Positions 43,765 to 53,028 are shown, counted from the first letter of the stretch. The stretch is DNA of 64,000 nt from Mesorhizobium sp. 65-26 (GCA_001899205.1 MKVL01000009.1:115032-179031); one strand, 5' to 3'. Notes: a model not told the origin generated them from the letters alone. Translations and numbers: made by a program.

Positions 43765-45642
43765 CTACTCGGCGATGCCTTCCTCATATTCCGCCGACAT
43801 GGACAGCCACTTGTCCTCGTTCTGGGCCAGCGTGGCCGAAAGCTGCGAGCGCTCCTTGGCAAGCCGCGTGGCGGTCGAGGGGTCCTTCTCGTAGAGCGCC
43901 GGATTGGCGAGCTCGTCCTCGATCACGTCGATGCGCTTGCGGATGCGGTCCATCAACGCCTCGGTGGCGCGGATTTCCTTGGCTAGCGGTTCGAGCGCGG
44001 CGCGGCGTTGCGCCGCTTCACGTCGGCGGTCGGCCTTGGATGCCTTGTCGGCTTCCTTCTGCTCGCGGCGGTTGGAAGAGACGCCCGTGACCAGGGTCTT
44101 GTAGTCCTCGAGATCGCCGTCATAGGGGTTGACCGCGCCGTCCTTGACAAACCACAGCCGATCCGCGGTGGCCTCCAGCAGATGCCGGTCGTGCGAGATC
44201 AGGATCACGGCGCCGGGGAAATCGTTCAGCGCATGGATCAGCGATTCACGGCTGTCGATGTCCAGGTGGTTTGTCGGCTCGTCGAGGATGAAGAGGTTCG
44301 GCCCTTCGAAGGCCGAAAGCCCCATGAGCAGCCTCGCCTTCTCGCCGCCGGAAAGGTCCTTTGCGGCGGTGTTCATCTTCTCGGTCGACAGGCCGAACTG
44401 GGCGACGCGGGCGCGCACCTTGGCTTCCGGCGCATCGGGCATCAGCCGGCGCACGTGCTCGTAAGCGCTTTCCTCGGGACGCAGATCGTCAAGCTGGTGC
44501 TGGGCGAAGATCGCCACCTTCAGCCCGGGCGCGATCGTCATCGAACCGGTTTCCGCCTTCAGGCGGCCGGCGAGCAGCTTTGCGAAGGTCGACTTGCCGT
44601 TGCCGTTGGCGCCGAGCAGCGCAATGCGATCGTCAGCATCAATGCGCAGCGTCATCTTCTTCAGGATGGGGCTGCCCTCGGTGTAGCCGACATTCACCCC
44701 ATTCAACGCCACGATCGGGGAAGCAACCGTCTTAACCGGCTCCGGGAAAGAGAACGGCCGCACCGTGTCGTTCACGACCGCTGCGATCGGCTTCAGCTTC
44801 TCCAGCGCCTTCAGGCGTGACTGCGCCTGCCTGGCCTTCGAAGCCTTGGCGCGGAAGCGCTCGACGAAGGATTCCATGTGCTTGCGCTGGGTTTCCTGCT
44901 TGACGCGGCTCTTTTCCTGCAGCTCTCGCTGCTCCGCGAGCTGGCGCTCGAACTGGTCGTAGCCGCCACGCCAAAAGGTGAGCTTCTTCTGATCGAGATG
45001 GACGATGGAGTTGACCGCCCGATTGAGCAGGTCGCGATCGTGCGAGATGAGCAACACGGTGTGCGGGTATTTGGAGATGTAGTTCTCCAGCCAGAGAGTG
45101 CCTTCGAGGTCGAGATAGTTGGTCGGCTCGTCGAGGAGAAGCAGATCCGGTTCGGAGAACAGCACCGCGGCGAGAGCCACACGCATGCGCCAGCCGCCGG
45201 AAAACGACGAGGCCGGCCGCTTCTGCGCGGCATCATCGAAGCCGAGGCCGGCCAGGATGGTCGCCGCGCGGGATTCGGCCGAATGGGCATCGATATCGGC
45301 CAGCCGCGTATGGATTTCCGCGATGCGATGCGGGTCGGTGGCGGTCTTCTCCTCCGCAAGCAGCGCGGCGCGCTCGACATCGGCCTTGAGGACGATGTCG
45401 ATCAGCGGTTCCTCGGTGCCGGGCGCTTCCTGCGCCACCTGCCCGATGCGGGTGCTTTTCGGCAGGCTGATCGAACCGGTCTCCGAAGGGAAGTCGCCGG
45501 TGATCGCCTTGAACAGGGTGGTCTTGCCCGTGCCGTTGCGGCCGACGAGGCCGGCCTTGGTGCCTGCCGGCAAGGTCAGCGAGGCGTGGTCGAGAAGCAG
45601 GCGCCCCGCCATGCGCAGCGAGAGGTCGTTGATGATAAGCAT
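43765..45642 (-). CDS. ABC-F family ATPase (translation-associated)
   Basis: 625 residues from the ATG at 45642, where the family opening [14 protein letters not shown] begins. Two ABC domains: Walker [14 protein letters not shown] with signature [12 protein letters not shown], and [13 protein letters not shown] with [12 protein letters not shown]. The linker ([20 protein letters not shown]) is the P-site tRNA interaction motif, and the C-terminus is a charged coiled coil. No membrane domain. ABC-F proteins rescue or tune stalled ribosomes; this one resembles the YheS/Uup branch. Confidence 0.92.
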   Translation of the reverse strand: MLIINDLSLRMAGRLLLDHASLTLPAGTKAGLVGRNGTGKTTLFKAITGDFPSETGSISLPKSTRIGQVAQEAPGTEEPLIDIVLKADVERAALLAEEKTATDPHRIAEIHTRLADIDAHSAESRAATILAGLGFDDAAQKRPASSFSGGWRMRVALAAVLFSEPDLLLLDEPTNYLDLEGTLWLENYISKYPHTVLLISHDRDLLNRAVNSIVHLDQKKLTFWRGGYDQFERQLAEQRELQEKSRVKQETQRKHMESFVERFRAKASKARQAQSRLKALEKLKPIAAVVNDTVRPFSFPEPVKTVASPIVALNGVNVGYTEGSPILKKMTLRIDADDRIALLGANGNGKSTFAKLLAGRLKAETGSMTIAPGLKVAIFAQHQLDDLRPEESAYEHVRRLMPDAPEAKVRARVAQFGLSTEKMNTAAKDLSGGEKARLLMGLSAFEGPNLFILDEPTNHLDIDSRESLIHALNDFPGAVILISHDRHLLEATADRLWFVKDGAVNPYDGDLEDYKTLVTGVSSNRREQKEADKASKADRRREAAQRRAALEPLAKEIRATEALMDRIRKRIDVIEDELANPALYEKDPSTATRLAKERSQLSATLAQNEDKWLSMSAEYEEGIAE

Positions 45643-45712
45643 GGTCGGGCTTTTGCACGGGACGCAAGCGCTTCGCAAGAGCCAGGCCATGCTTCACCGG
45701 GCACTAAACGAA

Positions 45713-45734
45713 ACGGCCCGCCGAAGCGGGCCGT
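45713..45734 (-). terminator. Stem-loop after the glycine-rich protein gene
   Basis: ACGGCCCGC and GCGGGCCGT pair in 9 bp around a TTCG loop on the minus strand, followed by TTCGTTTAG. It lies 22 bp after the stop at 45757 and fits a terminator, although the T tract is broken. Confidence 0.6.
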
Positions 45735-45756
45735 CCAATCGGCATGATCGCCTGGC

Positions 45757-46353
45757 CTAGCGGCGCGCGATCAGCATGCAGAGCTGGCGCAGATCCCTGT
45801 CATAGGTGCCTTCGCTGCTCAGCACATCGACGCAGCGCTTCTTCATGCGCGTCAACTGGCCCGGTGACATCTGGGCGACCACGCCAGGCAGGCCGGGGGT
45901 CACGCCGGGAGGCGTGCTGGGAGTACCGGGCGTGCTCGGCGTGGTGCCGACACCCACGCCGACACCGACACCGACGCCGGTCGTTCCGCCGACAGTGGCG
46001 CCCACGCCGGCGGTCACGCCGTTGCCGACATTCGCGCCCACGCCCGCGTCGATGCCATTCGCACCGCCGACCGAGGCGCCGAGACCGGCGTTCACGCCGC
46101 TGGCACCACCTATGCTTGCACCGCCGCCGGCATCGATGCCAGTCGCGCCACCGACCGACGCGCCGAGGCCGGCATTGACGCCGCCACTACCGCCAATCGA
46201 GGCACCAACACCGGCATTGATTCCACCGCTACCACCGACAGACGCGCCTACACCAACGCCAATACCACCAGCAGCACTCGCGGGCGCAGCCAGGGCAATT
46301 ACCATCGCACCACTCGCCAATGCTCTGGCGATTCTCTCTACGATACCAGCCAT
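45757..46353 (-). CDS. Secreted glycine-rich repeat protein
   Basis: 198 residues from the ATG at 46353 with AAGGAGAG upstream. A signal peptide (ALASGAMVIALAAPASA) is followed by about seven 14-residue repeats of the form GVGASVGGSGGINA, a Thr/Pro-rich linker, and a 40-residue tail with two cysteines (MKKRCVDVLSSEGTYDRDLR). Predicted extracellular or periplasmic. The DNA repeats (45970-46254) are imperfect 42-bp units. Function unknown. Confidence 0.8.
   Translation of the reverse strand: MAGIVERIARALASGAMVIALAAPASAAGGIGVGVGASVGGSGGINAGVGASIGGSGGVNAGLGASVGGATGIDAGGGASIGGASGVNAGLGASVGGANGIDAGVGANVGNGVTAGVGATVGGTTGVGVGVGVGVGTTPSTPGTPSTPPGVTPGLPGVVAQMSPGQLTRMKKRCVDVLSSEGTYDRDLRQLCMLIARR
45970..46254 (-). 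repeat. About seven imperfect 42-bp tandem repeats coding 14-residue units
   Basis: Each unit codes G-[VL]-G-A-S-[VI]-G-G-[SA]-x-G-[IV]-[ND]-A. The sixth unit is two residues short. Such arrays expand and contract by slippage, so repeat number may vary between strains. Confidence 0.8.
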
Positions 46354-46562
46354 GACACTCTCCTTGTGGCTTCTTCTTTTGCATTGCAGCAAATAAAATC
46401 GTTCTTCTGCAAGCACACAAAGATACGGTCGAAAGGCTCCCCGAGTTCCACACGGCTGTAATCTTAGTTTTCAAATCATCGCGGAAACACGACTCAATGA
46501 GAACTTTTTTTTATAATAAATTTAACAAATCATCGAAGCCTTCTCGGAAAAGACCTTTGAAA
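46354..46562. other. AT-rich intergenic stretch upstream of the glycine-rich gene
   Basis: The 209-bp gap is markedly AT-rich (for example TTTTTTTTATAATAAATTT near 46505), unlike the rest of the window. It should hold the promoter of the glycine-rich gene and possibly the 3' end of the DinB transcript. I see no coding frame. Confidence 0.5.
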
Positions 46563-47075
46563 TCAGGCGTATGCGCGCCCCTCCTCGGTACGCTGAAAGT
46601 GCATCAGGTCGAGTTGAACGGAAGGCCTCCCAAGAACCGTCAGCACCATATGCGCCTGGCCGCGATGGTGCGCCTGATGGTTGAAGAGATGCGCCAGGGC
46701 CGGCGCCAGCCTTTGGGAAACGGTGCGCATATCGGTCACCGTCATGTAGGTGAAACGACCGGCGAGCTCCCTTTCGCCAAGCCCGCCCACCCAGTCGACG
46801 ATCCGCTTGTCCTCGGCGTCCCGCGCCGCCTTCAACCCCGGCAGGGCGCGATGCAGGATGGCGTCGAGCGCGGCAGGCGCATCGCCCTCGCCGGTGAAAC
46901 GCTTCATCCAGATGCGATCGGTGACCAGCAGATGGTTGAGCGTGCCCATCATGGAACCGAAGAACGCGCCGACGTCGCGGCTGAACTCTTGCTCATCGAG
47001 ATCGGTGGCGGCATCGTAGATACGACTGTTGGCCCATTGATTATAGGCCGCGAACATTCTGAAATGCTGTCTCAT
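46563..47075 (-). CDS. DinB family protein
   Basis: 170 residues from the ATG at 47075 (GGGAG upstream), where the family pattern MRQHFRMFAAYNQWANSRIY begins. The four-helix DinB/YfiT fold is indicated by three spaced histidines that bind metal: His in TLNHLLVTDRIWM and two in FNHQAHHRGQAHMVL. DinB-like proteins include thiol-dependent transferases; the substrate is unknown. Divergent from the GST gene. Confidence 0.87.
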   Translation of the reverse strand: MRQHFRMFAAYNQWANSRIYDAATDLDEQEFSRDVGAFFGSMMGTLNHLLVTDRIWMKRFTGEGDAPAALDAILHRALPGLKAARDAEDKRIVDWVGGLGERELAGRFTYMTVTDMRTVSQRLAPALAHLFNHQAHHRGQAHMVLTVLGRPSVQLDLMHFQRTEEGRAYA

Positions 47076-47227
47076 CGTGGTCTCCCGATCCCGCACAGGC
47101 TCGGGCGTACCTAGCGCATAGCCAGGGAAATCGGAATCGATTTTCCAGATGGCCGTGCTCGATAAAATACCGCCGCGCGCGGCCCGCCGAAGACTGGCGG
47201 ACCGCGCCAACCTGGGAAGACGCGCCA

Positions 47228-47920
47228 ATGACCGTACAGCTCTATGATCTCGTCGGACGCGATACCGCGCGGCCGTTCAGTCCGCATTGCTGGAAAGCAA
47301 GGATGGCGCTCGCTCACAAAGGGCTCGACACCAACACGATCCCGACGCGTTTTCTGGACGTACCGAAGGTGGAGGAGGGTTTCTCGAAGACAATTCCGGT
47401 CATTCGCGACGGCGACACGGTGGTTGCCGATTCATACGCGATCGCGGTCTATCTCGACGAAACCTATCCGGACCGGCCGACACTGTTCGGCGGCGAGGGC
47501 GGCAAGGCGATGGCGCGCTTTATCGAACGCTGGTCGCAACTGACCATCCATCCCTACGTCACGTCAGTCGCGATCATGGACCTGCATGCCATGCAGGACG
47601 AAACGAACGCCGCCTATTTTCGCGAGAACCGCGAGCAGCGCTTCGGCAAGAGGCTGGAAGAGGTCATGGCGCCGCGCGATGCCGGCCTAGCGGCGTTCCG
47701 GGCCTCGCTGGAGCCGTTGCGCTCGACGCTGGGCTATCAGCCCTTCATCGGTGGCGCCGCGCCGCTTTTCGCGGACTACATCGTCTTCGGAGCCCTGCAA
47801 TGGGCCCGCATCGCCTCACCCTACAGGTTGCTCGACGATGGCGACGTGATCGCCCAGTGGTTCGCCCGCTGCCTTGACCTCCATGGCGGTCTTGGCCGCA
47901 CCGTTGCCGCGGCGGCTTAG
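47228..47920 (+). CDS. Glutathione S-transferase family protein
   Basis: 230 residues with an N-terminal thioredoxin-like domain (about 1-85; FSPHCWKARMALAHKGLD and TVVADSYAIAVYLDETYP) and a helical C-terminal domain. The SPHCWK motif resembles Beta/Omega-like rhizobial GSTs that use Cys or Ser. Cytoplasmic. Followed 14 bp later by the DUF1905 gene. Confidence 0.88.
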   Translation: MTVQLYDLVGRDTARPFSPHCWKARMALAHKGLDTNTIPTRFLDVPKVEEGFSKTIPVIRDGDTVVADSYAIAVYLDETYPDRPTLFGGEGGKAMARFIERWSQLTIHPYVTSVAIMDLHAMQDETNAAYFRENREQRFGKRLEEVMAPRDAGLAAFRASLEPLRSTLGYQPFIGGAAPLFADYIVFGALQWARIASPYRLLDDGDVIAQWFARCLDLHGGLGRTVAAAA

Positions 47921-47934
47921 GCCCGGCGCGGGGG

Positions 47935-48231
47935 ATGTTTCGATACGCGTTTCGTTCGGAACTGTGGGCCTACCCCGGAAAGGGCAGCTGGCATTTCGTG
48001 ACGCTACCGCAGGACCTGGCGGCCAACATCAGGTCGGCAACCGCGGGAATGGCCCGCCCCTGGGGCTCGCTCTCGGTCGAAGCCACGCTCGGGCAAAGCC
48101 GCTGGCGCACCTCGCTCTTCGCGGACAGCAAGTCCGGTTCCTACCTGTTGCCGGTCAAGGCTTCCGTGCGATCCCGGGAAGCGCTTCATGCCGGCGACGC
48201 GGTGGACATCGCCGTCGAACTGCCTTTCTGA
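47935..48231 (+). CDS. DUF1905 domain protein
   Basis: 98 residues with the DUF1905 beta-barrel pattern: LWAYPGKGSWHFVTLPQDLA near the start and LLPVKASVRSREALHAGD near the end. The family is often fused to YdeI-type domains. Function unknown; soluble. Likely cotranscribed with the upstream GST gene. Confidence 0.85.
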   Translation: MFRYAFRSELWAYPGKGSWHFVTLPQDLAANIRSATAGMARPWGSLSVEATLGQSRWRTSLFADSKSGSYLLPVKASVRSREALHAGDAVDIAVELPF

Positions 48232-48306
48232 TGGCGGCAGCCACCTTCTCCGCGCCCGATCGAGGATCGAGGGCACGTCCGGCACAGAAGGAAAAATGCG
48301 AGGCTG

Positions 48307-48564
48307 CTAGGCTTTCGCCTTCGCCGGCTTGCGGGCGGCCGGCGCCTTTGTCGCCGTCTTCGCCGCGGGCGCCTTGGCGGCGGAGGCCTCGGCCTTCTTC
48401 TTCGGCTGCCGCTTCGGCTTGACCCCGGCTTCGTCTTCCCGATCGACGTCTGCCGTTGCCTGATGCCAGTGGCGCTCGTGCTGGCCGGCTGGTTGCCCCT
48501 CGTCTAGCCAGATCTGATGCGCGCGGACGCGAATGCGCTCCTGGCGGTCGTCTGTCATCGTCAT
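48307..48564 (-). CDS. DUF2934 protein with Lys/Ala-rich tail
   Basis: 85 residues from the ATG at 48564, or 83 from the next ATG; GGAGG lies just upstream. The DUF2934 segment is RIRVRAHQIWLDEGQPAGQH. The C-terminal 40 residues are a basic AAKAPAAK-type low-complexity tail, like that of histone H1-like proteins, which suggests contact with nucleic acid. Function unknown. Confidence 0.8.
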   Translation of the reverse strand: MTMTDDRQERIRVRAHQIWLDEGQPAGQHERHWHQATADVDREDEAGVKPKRQPKKKAEASAAKAPAAKTATKAPAARKPAKAKA

Positions 48565-48789
48565 CTTGCCTCCATTGGCTGGCGTCAGCATCGCCGACAC
48601 CAGACTATAGCACCGGATGTTGCAGTGCGAAGACGGTAACGAAAGCAGAAACGCCTGAAAAAGAGAGGCTTGGGGAGGCATATTGCCCGGCCCCCGGCCA
48701 AGCGGCGCCCCCTCCCCTTGGCAATGGGCCGGGCGGCTTGTATAGAGCCCGCCACCTCCAATTCCCATTCTCAAGACAAGGACGACCTT

Positions 48790-49212
48790 ATGGCGATCGA
48801 ACGCACCTTCTCCATGATCAAGCCGGACGCGACCAAGCGCAACCTGACGGGCGCCATCATCAAGATGCTGGAAGACGCCGGCCTGCGCGTCGTCGCATCG
48901 CGCCGCGTGTGGATGAGCCGCCGCGAGGCCGAAGGCTTCTACGCCGTCCACAAGGAACGTCCTTTCTTCGGCGAACTGGTGGAATTCATGTCCTCGGGCC
49001 CGACCGTCGTGCAGGTTCTGGAAGGCGACAACGCCATCGCCAAGAACCGCGAAGTGATGGGCGCCACCAACCCGGCCAATGCCGCCGAAGGCACCATCCG
49101 CAAGGTGCACGCGCTGTCGATCGGCGAGAATTCGGTGCATGGCTCCGACGCCCCGGAGACCGCCGCGCAGGAGATCCGCTACTGGTTCTCCGACACCGAA
49201 GTCGTCGGCTAA
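48790..49212 (+). CDS. ndk: Nucleoside diphosphate kinase (Ndk)
   Basis: 140 residues, the exact family length. It balances NTP pools by phosphotransfer. The start [18 protein letters not shown] and the active-site histidine in [10 protein letters not shown]..., [14 protein letters not shown] are clear. A strong terminator follows 28 bp after the stop. Confidence 0.97.
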   Translation: MAIERTFSMIKPDATKRNLTGAIIKMLEDAGLRVVASRRVWMSRREAEGFYAVHKERPFFGELVEFMSSGPTVVQVLEGDNAIAKNREVMGATNPANAAEGTIRKVHALSIGENSVHGSDAPETAAQEIRYWFSDTEVVG

Positions 49213-49239
49213 CGGCGTTCCGGACCATCAATGAAGGAA

Positions 49240-49275
49240 GGCGGCCCGGTTCGACCGGAGCCGCCTTTTTCTTTG
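49240..49275 (+). terminator. Rho-independent terminator after ndk
   Basis: GGCGGCcCGGT and ACCGGaGCCGCC pair around TCG and are followed by TTTTTCTTT. Confidence 0.9.
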
Positions 49276-49325
49276 GCCGGTCGTCCAGACGCGGAACTCG
49301 CGGGAGAGGCCCCCGATGCCATGGC

Positions 49326-49775
49326 CTAGCGGATCAGCGGCGTGTCCCAGAGTTCACCCAGCCGCGCCTTCAATTCCACAAAGCGCCCCTCGCCCAGTTC
49401 CCCTGTCCACTCCCTCTCGATGTCCATGAGGATTTCGACCATCCTCTGGTAAGCGGCGCGGCCGCGATCGGTGAACCGGACAACCGTCCCGCCACCGTCC
49501 TCGGCGCCACGGGTGATGTAGCCCATCCCCTCCAGGGTCTTCAGCAACTGGTTCATGGCTTGCTTGCTCATGACCGCGTTTTCGGCAAGCGCGCTCGGCC
49601 GCATGCCGTCCGGACCGGGATACTGGATCACGGCCATGTGCGGCAGGCTGAGATCCCCAAAACCAGAGGCCCGCAACTCCCTGATCAGCCTGCGATGGAT
49701 GGCCATGGCAGGCACGCGCAGCAGCGCGCCAATCAACGGAGGTTTCTGCACGGGTTCGTCCGGGATCTGAGGCAT
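49326..49775 (-). CDS. MarR-family transcriptional regulator
   Basis: 149 residues with a winged HTH (about 45-110): ALAENAVMSKQAMNQLLKTL is the recognition region, and YITRGAEDGGGTVVRFTDRGR the wing. It is divergent from the cupin gene, and two palindromes that share GTAAA-N5-TTTAC lie between the starts, one of them 11 bp upstream of its own ATG. Autoregulation and control of the cupin gene are likely. Confidence 0.9.
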   Translation of the reverse strand: MPQIPDEPVQKPPLIGALLRVPAMAIHRRLIRELRASGFGDLSLPHMAVIQYPGPDGMRPSALAENAVMSKQAMNQLLKTLEGMGYITRGAEDGGGTVVRFTDRGRAAYQRMVEILMDIEREWTGELGEGRFVELKARLGELWDTPLIR

Positions 49776-49785
49776 TGACGCTTTG

Positions 49786-49823
49786 GTAAATTGAGTTTAC
49801 TCATTTCGGTAAATTCGATTTAC
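49786..49823. promoter_or_regulatory. Twin MarR operators GTAAA-N5-TTTAC
   Basis: Site 1 is 49786-49800 (centre TTGAG) and site 2 is 49809-49823 (centre TTCGA, symmetry extended to 7-bp arms). The centres are 23 bp apart, about two helical turns, so two dimers could bind on one face. Confidence 0.7.
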
Positions 49824-49839
49824 CACAAGGGAGGATGAA

Positions 49840-50316
49840 ATGCCAGAGAAAGCCAGCCAGGTCGGCATCAATCCGGCCGATGAGACGATCAGCGACGGGC
49901 GCCTCACTGTGCATTTCCTGATCACCGGACAGCAGTCGAATGGCAGCCTTGCCGCCTTCGAACTGACAGTGGCGGGCTCACAGCAACTGCGCGCCCCCGC
50001 GCATAGCCATGACCATTATGAGGAGACCATGTACGGGATCGAGGGCGTGCTCACGCTCACTGTCGACGGCCAGCGGCACAATGTCGGACCGGGACAGGCG
50101 CTGTGCATCCCTCGCGGCGCGATCCATCGCTTCGACAACCTCACAGAGGAGACGGCCAAGGTGCTCTGTGTTGTGACGCCGGCGGCAATCGGGCCCGAAT
50201 ACTTCCGCGAGGCCTTCGCCATCCTCGGCGCTGGCGGTCCGCCCGACCGCCAGAGGCTGATGGACCTGATGCGCCGTTTCGGCCTGACGCCCGCGCCGCA
50301 GGCGCCGATGTCCTGA
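49840..50316 (+). CDS. Cupin-domain protein (possible quercetin-dioxygenase-like)
   Basis: 158 residues. The first cupin motif is PAHSHDHYEETMYGIEGVL with metal-ligand His, His and Glu, and the second is IPRGAIHRFDNL. Such proteins are metal dioxygenases or isomerases. AGGGAGGATGAA precedes the ATG. Divergent from and probably controlled by the MarR protein. Confidence 0.88.
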   Translation: MPEKASQVGINPADETISDGRLTVHFLITGQQSNGSLAAFELTVAGSQQLRAPAHSHDHYEETMYGIEGVLTLTVDGQRHNVGPGQALCIPRGAIHRFDNLTEETAKVLCVVTPAAIGPEYFREAFAILGAGGPPDRQRLMDLMRRFGLTPAPQAPMS

Positions 50317-50394
50317 GCCCCAAGGCACGAGCTGGACATCCAACGGCGGCACGGCTTCGCGGCCAGACATCAAGCAAGGGCCGGCCGCGAAGGT

Positions 50395-50892
50395 TCACGG
50401 CCGGACGGCTGTAACCTCGATCTCGACGAGGAAGCCCGGGCTGGCAAGGCCCGCAACTTCGACCACCGACCGCGTCGGCAGGTTGGGCTGCGCCTCGGTG
50501 CCGAAGAACTGCGTATAGCCCTCCATGAAGCCGGCAAAATCCATCTTGCCGCCCTTGCCGGGATCACCGACCAGGAACACCGTCATCTTGATGACGTCGC
50601 CCATCTTCAAGCCGAGCTCGTTCAAGGTCTTGTCGATCGATTTCAGGACGGACTCCGTCTGGGCCTTGGTGTCGCCGTAGGCGGCGACGGTTGCCTTATC
50701 CGCCTTCTCGTCGATGACGGAGGGGACGGCGCCGCTCAGGTAGACGGTGGTCTTGTCGGCGGGCACCTCGACCGCGCGGGCGATCGGAAAGTTCGAATTC
50801 GGAATCTTGTGGCGCACCACTTCCGCCGCGAATGCATTGCCGGCCGCCACGACTGTCGCCGCAAGCGCGACCGCTCCGATCCGTGATTTCAT
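50395..50892 (-). CDS. Exported RidA-family imine/enamine deaminase
   Basis: 165 residues from the ATG at 50892 (AAGGAA upstream; a GTG lies one codon before). Unlike usual cytoplasmic RidA, it has a signal peptide (IGAVALAATVVAAGNAFA). The catalytic Arg (LPTRSVVEVAGL) and Glu (LVEIEVTAV) of active RidA are kept. It should hydrolyse reactive imines in the periplasm. It lies downstream of a flavin amine oxidase and a cytochrome c, a logical place since the oxidase makes imines. Confidence 0.88.
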   Translation of the reverse strand: MKSRIGAVALAATVVAAGNAFAAEVVRHKIPNSNFPIARAVEVPADKTTVYLSGAVPSVIDEKADKATVAAYGDTKAQTESVLKSIDKTLNELGLKMGDVIKMTVFLVGDPGKGGKMDFAGFMEGYTQFFGTEAQPNLPTRSVVEVAGLASPGFLVEIEVTAVRP

Positions 50893-50962
50893 CACTCGGT
50901 TCCTTCCGCTGAAAATGGCTGGAGGGCGGCGAATGCGATCAAGCCTCGCCGCCCGATTTGCG

Positions 50963-51376
50963 CTATCGCGCGTCCTTGACGTCCTGCGCCGTCACGGCAT
51001 CCTTGTAGTTGTTGCCGAAGTTGGTCCTGACGTAGTTGACGACGGCCGCGACCTGATCGTCGCTCATCATCTGGCCGACCGGCGGCATGCCGTTCAACCC
51101 GTGCAGCACGACGGTGACGGGATAGCCGCCTGATTCCAGGTTCTCATTCTTGGCCAGGGCCGGATAGTGACCGGCCCCGACGGCGCCCTGCCCCTTGTCC
51201 AGATGGCAGGCGGCGCAGACATTGGCAAAGAGACTGGCGCCGTCCTTTTCCGAGAACTTGTCACCCTGGCTGAATGTCGCTCCGCCGGAGTCGGCGAACG
51301 CGCCCGAGGTCGAGAGCGCGACGGCCACGGACATGGCGGCGATGAGGCCCAACGGCTTTGTGAACGAGCAGGTCAT
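50963..51376 (-). CDS. Periplasmic class I cytochrome c
   Basis: 137 residues from the ATG at 51376 (GAGGC upstream); the longer frame to 51430 is less likely. A signal peptide (LGLIAAMSVAVALSTSGAFA) leads to one haem site CAACH (FANVCAACHLDKGQG) and a probable axial Met in GMPPVGQMMSDDQ. It is the likely electron acceptor for the amine oxidase encoded 50 bp upstream. Confidence 0.9.
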   Translation of the reverse strand: MTCSFTKPLGLIAAMSVAVALSTSGAFADSGGATFSQGDKFSEKDGASLFANVCAACHLDKGQGAVGAGHYPALAKNENLESGGYPVTVVLHGLNGMPPVGQMMSDDQVAAVVNYVRTNFGNNYKDAVTAQDVKDAR

Positions 51377-51426
51377 GGCGATATGCCTCGCAAAACTGAT
51401 TGTGAACGAACGGTTCGACATGGCGC

Positions 51427-53028
51427 TCATCCCTGCATGACACGCTGATGCAAGCGTGTGATGGCGTTGAGCGACGACAGGATCGCGCCCTCCTGCCAGG
51501 CGGGAATGTAGGATGCATGTTCACCGGCCAGGACGATGCGTCCATCAATCTGGCAGAGGTTGTTGTAGTGCTCCTTGCGCGCATCGTCCGTCCAATCGCC
51601 GGCGCAGCCGAGCGTGAAGGGCGAACGATGCCAGGCCCAGGACACGCCGTTCTCGAATTCCTCCTTGTATTGCGGGTGAATCTGCGCGCCGTATTCGACG
51701 GCCTTCTGGACGCGCTGCTGCGGCGTCATGGCGGTGAATTCATAGGAATTCGGTCCGTTCCATGTGTAGCAGCCAAGCAGGACACCCTTGCCGCCCTTGT
51801 TGAACCCGGTGCTCGGGTAGGAAATCTGCGTGATCGGAAGGTTGGTGTAGCTGACGCCGCCGAAGATGGATTCGTCCTCCTCCCAGAACCGCCGCTTCAT
51901 CTGCAGGCCGACCTTGACCGAGGAGGCATAGGGCACGGCGCCGATGGCCGCCTTCATCGGACCGCCGACCTGAATGTCGATCTGGCTCAGAATGGTGAGC
52001 GGGATGGTGCACACGCACCAGTCGGCGCTCGCCTCCTTGGCCGTCCCGGGCTTGCCGGCGTCCTCGTAGGTCACCGTCACGCCCTTTTCGTTCTGGGCGA
52101 TCTTGGTGACCTTCGCATTGAAGGTGATGAGGTCGGCAACCTGCTTGGCGAAAGCCTCGCCGATCTTGCCCATGCCGCCGACAGGCTGGAACATGGTGGT
52201 CTGGAACTCGTAGAGCGAGAAATTGGCCAGAGCCCCCCACAGGCGCGAGTTCAGTATGTCTGACGCGCTGATGATCTGCCCGGGAACCGGCTCGGCACCG
52301 AGGCCGCCGCCCGGCTCCTTCTCGTAGCCGCGGAATTCAGCGGTCGCGAGGCTGGACTTGTAAGAATAGTCGGCGTCCAGCGCGCCCCAGGACTGCAGGG
52401 CCTCGAGCAGGATTTCCTGGTCTTCCTTCGAGACCTGGCCTTCCAACTGACCCTTCTTGGCGACCTTGGCGAGCAGTTCCGAAGTGTGTCCCCGGAAGTC
52501 CGTCAGGATCTCGCGGACGCGCTTCGGCTTTCCGCCGAATGCGTCCGTGGAGTGCAGCATGGCGTTGTGGTTGATCTGCTGGAACGGCTCCAGCGTCACG
52601 CCAAGGCGCCGACAATAGGCCAGCAGGCCATTGTGGTGGTAAGGGATGCGCCACGGGCCGGGATTGATGTAGAGGCCCTCGTCGAACTCGCATTTCTGCG
52701 TGTAGCCGCCGAGTTCGGTGACCGTGTCGCCGCCGCGTATGGTCCAGTTACGGCCGCCAGCGCGGCCATTGTATTCGAGGATCTTCACCTTGTAGCCGGC
52801 CTGGCGCAATTCGAGAGCCGCCAGCATGCCGGCCAGGCCCGCGCCAAGAATCAGCACCGAGGCGCCCTTCGGATCGCCCTCGAGCTTGATCGGACCCTTG
52901 TAGTCGGATTCGGCCGCCAGCCCCAGGCTGGTCATGGCCTGGTACATCGCGGCGCTACCCGCGGTCATGCCGATCAGTTTGAGAAGGTCACGCCGGCGCA
53001 TGCCGGTAAACGGTTGTTCTAGCTGCAT
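51427..53028 (-). CDS. Exported flavin monoamine oxidase/dehydrogenase
   Basis: 533 residues. The N-terminus has a Tat signal (MRRRDLLKLIGMTAGSAAMY), so it folds in the cytoplasm with FAD and is exported. The dinucleotide fold is LILGAGLAGMLAALEL, then EYNGRAGGRNW; the C-terminal FAD block is RIVLAGEHASYIPAWQEGAI. Relatives oxidise amines or L-amino acids. GAGGAG precedes the ATG. With the downstream cytochrome c and RidA it forms a three-gene periplasmic unit, perhaps a dehydrogenase like NicA2 that passes electrons to cytochrome c. Confidence 0.9.
   Translation of the reverse strand: MQLEQPFTGMRRRDLLKLIGMTAGSAAMYQAMTSLGLAAESDYKGPIKLEGDPKGASVLILGAGLAGMLAALELRQAGYKVKILEYNGRAGGRNWTIRGGDTVTELGGYTQKCEFDEGLYINPGPWRIPYHHNGLLAYCRRLGVTLEPFQQINHNAMLHSTDAFGGKPKRVREILTDFRGHTSELLAKVAKKGQLEGQVSKEDQEILLEALQSWGALDADYSYKSSLATAEFRGYEKEPGGGLGAEPVPGQIISASDILNSRLWGALANFSLYEFQTTMFQPVGGMGKIGEAFAKQVADLITFNAKVTKIAQNEKGVTVTYEDAGKPGTAKEASADWCVCTIPLTILSQIDIQVGGPMKAAIGAVPYASSVKVGLQMKRRFWEEDESIFGGVSYTNLPITQISYPSTGFNKGGKGVLLGCYTWNGPNSYEFTAMTPQQRVQKAVEYGAQIHPQYKEEFENGVSWAWHRSPFTLGCAGDWTDDARKEHYNNLCQIDGRIVLAGEHASYIPAWQEGAILSSLNAITRLHQRVMQG

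Noticed and set aside
45970-46254. Regularly spaced repeats suggesting a CRISPR array
   Set aside because: The period is 42 bp without unique spacers and encodes an in-frame 14-residue unit.
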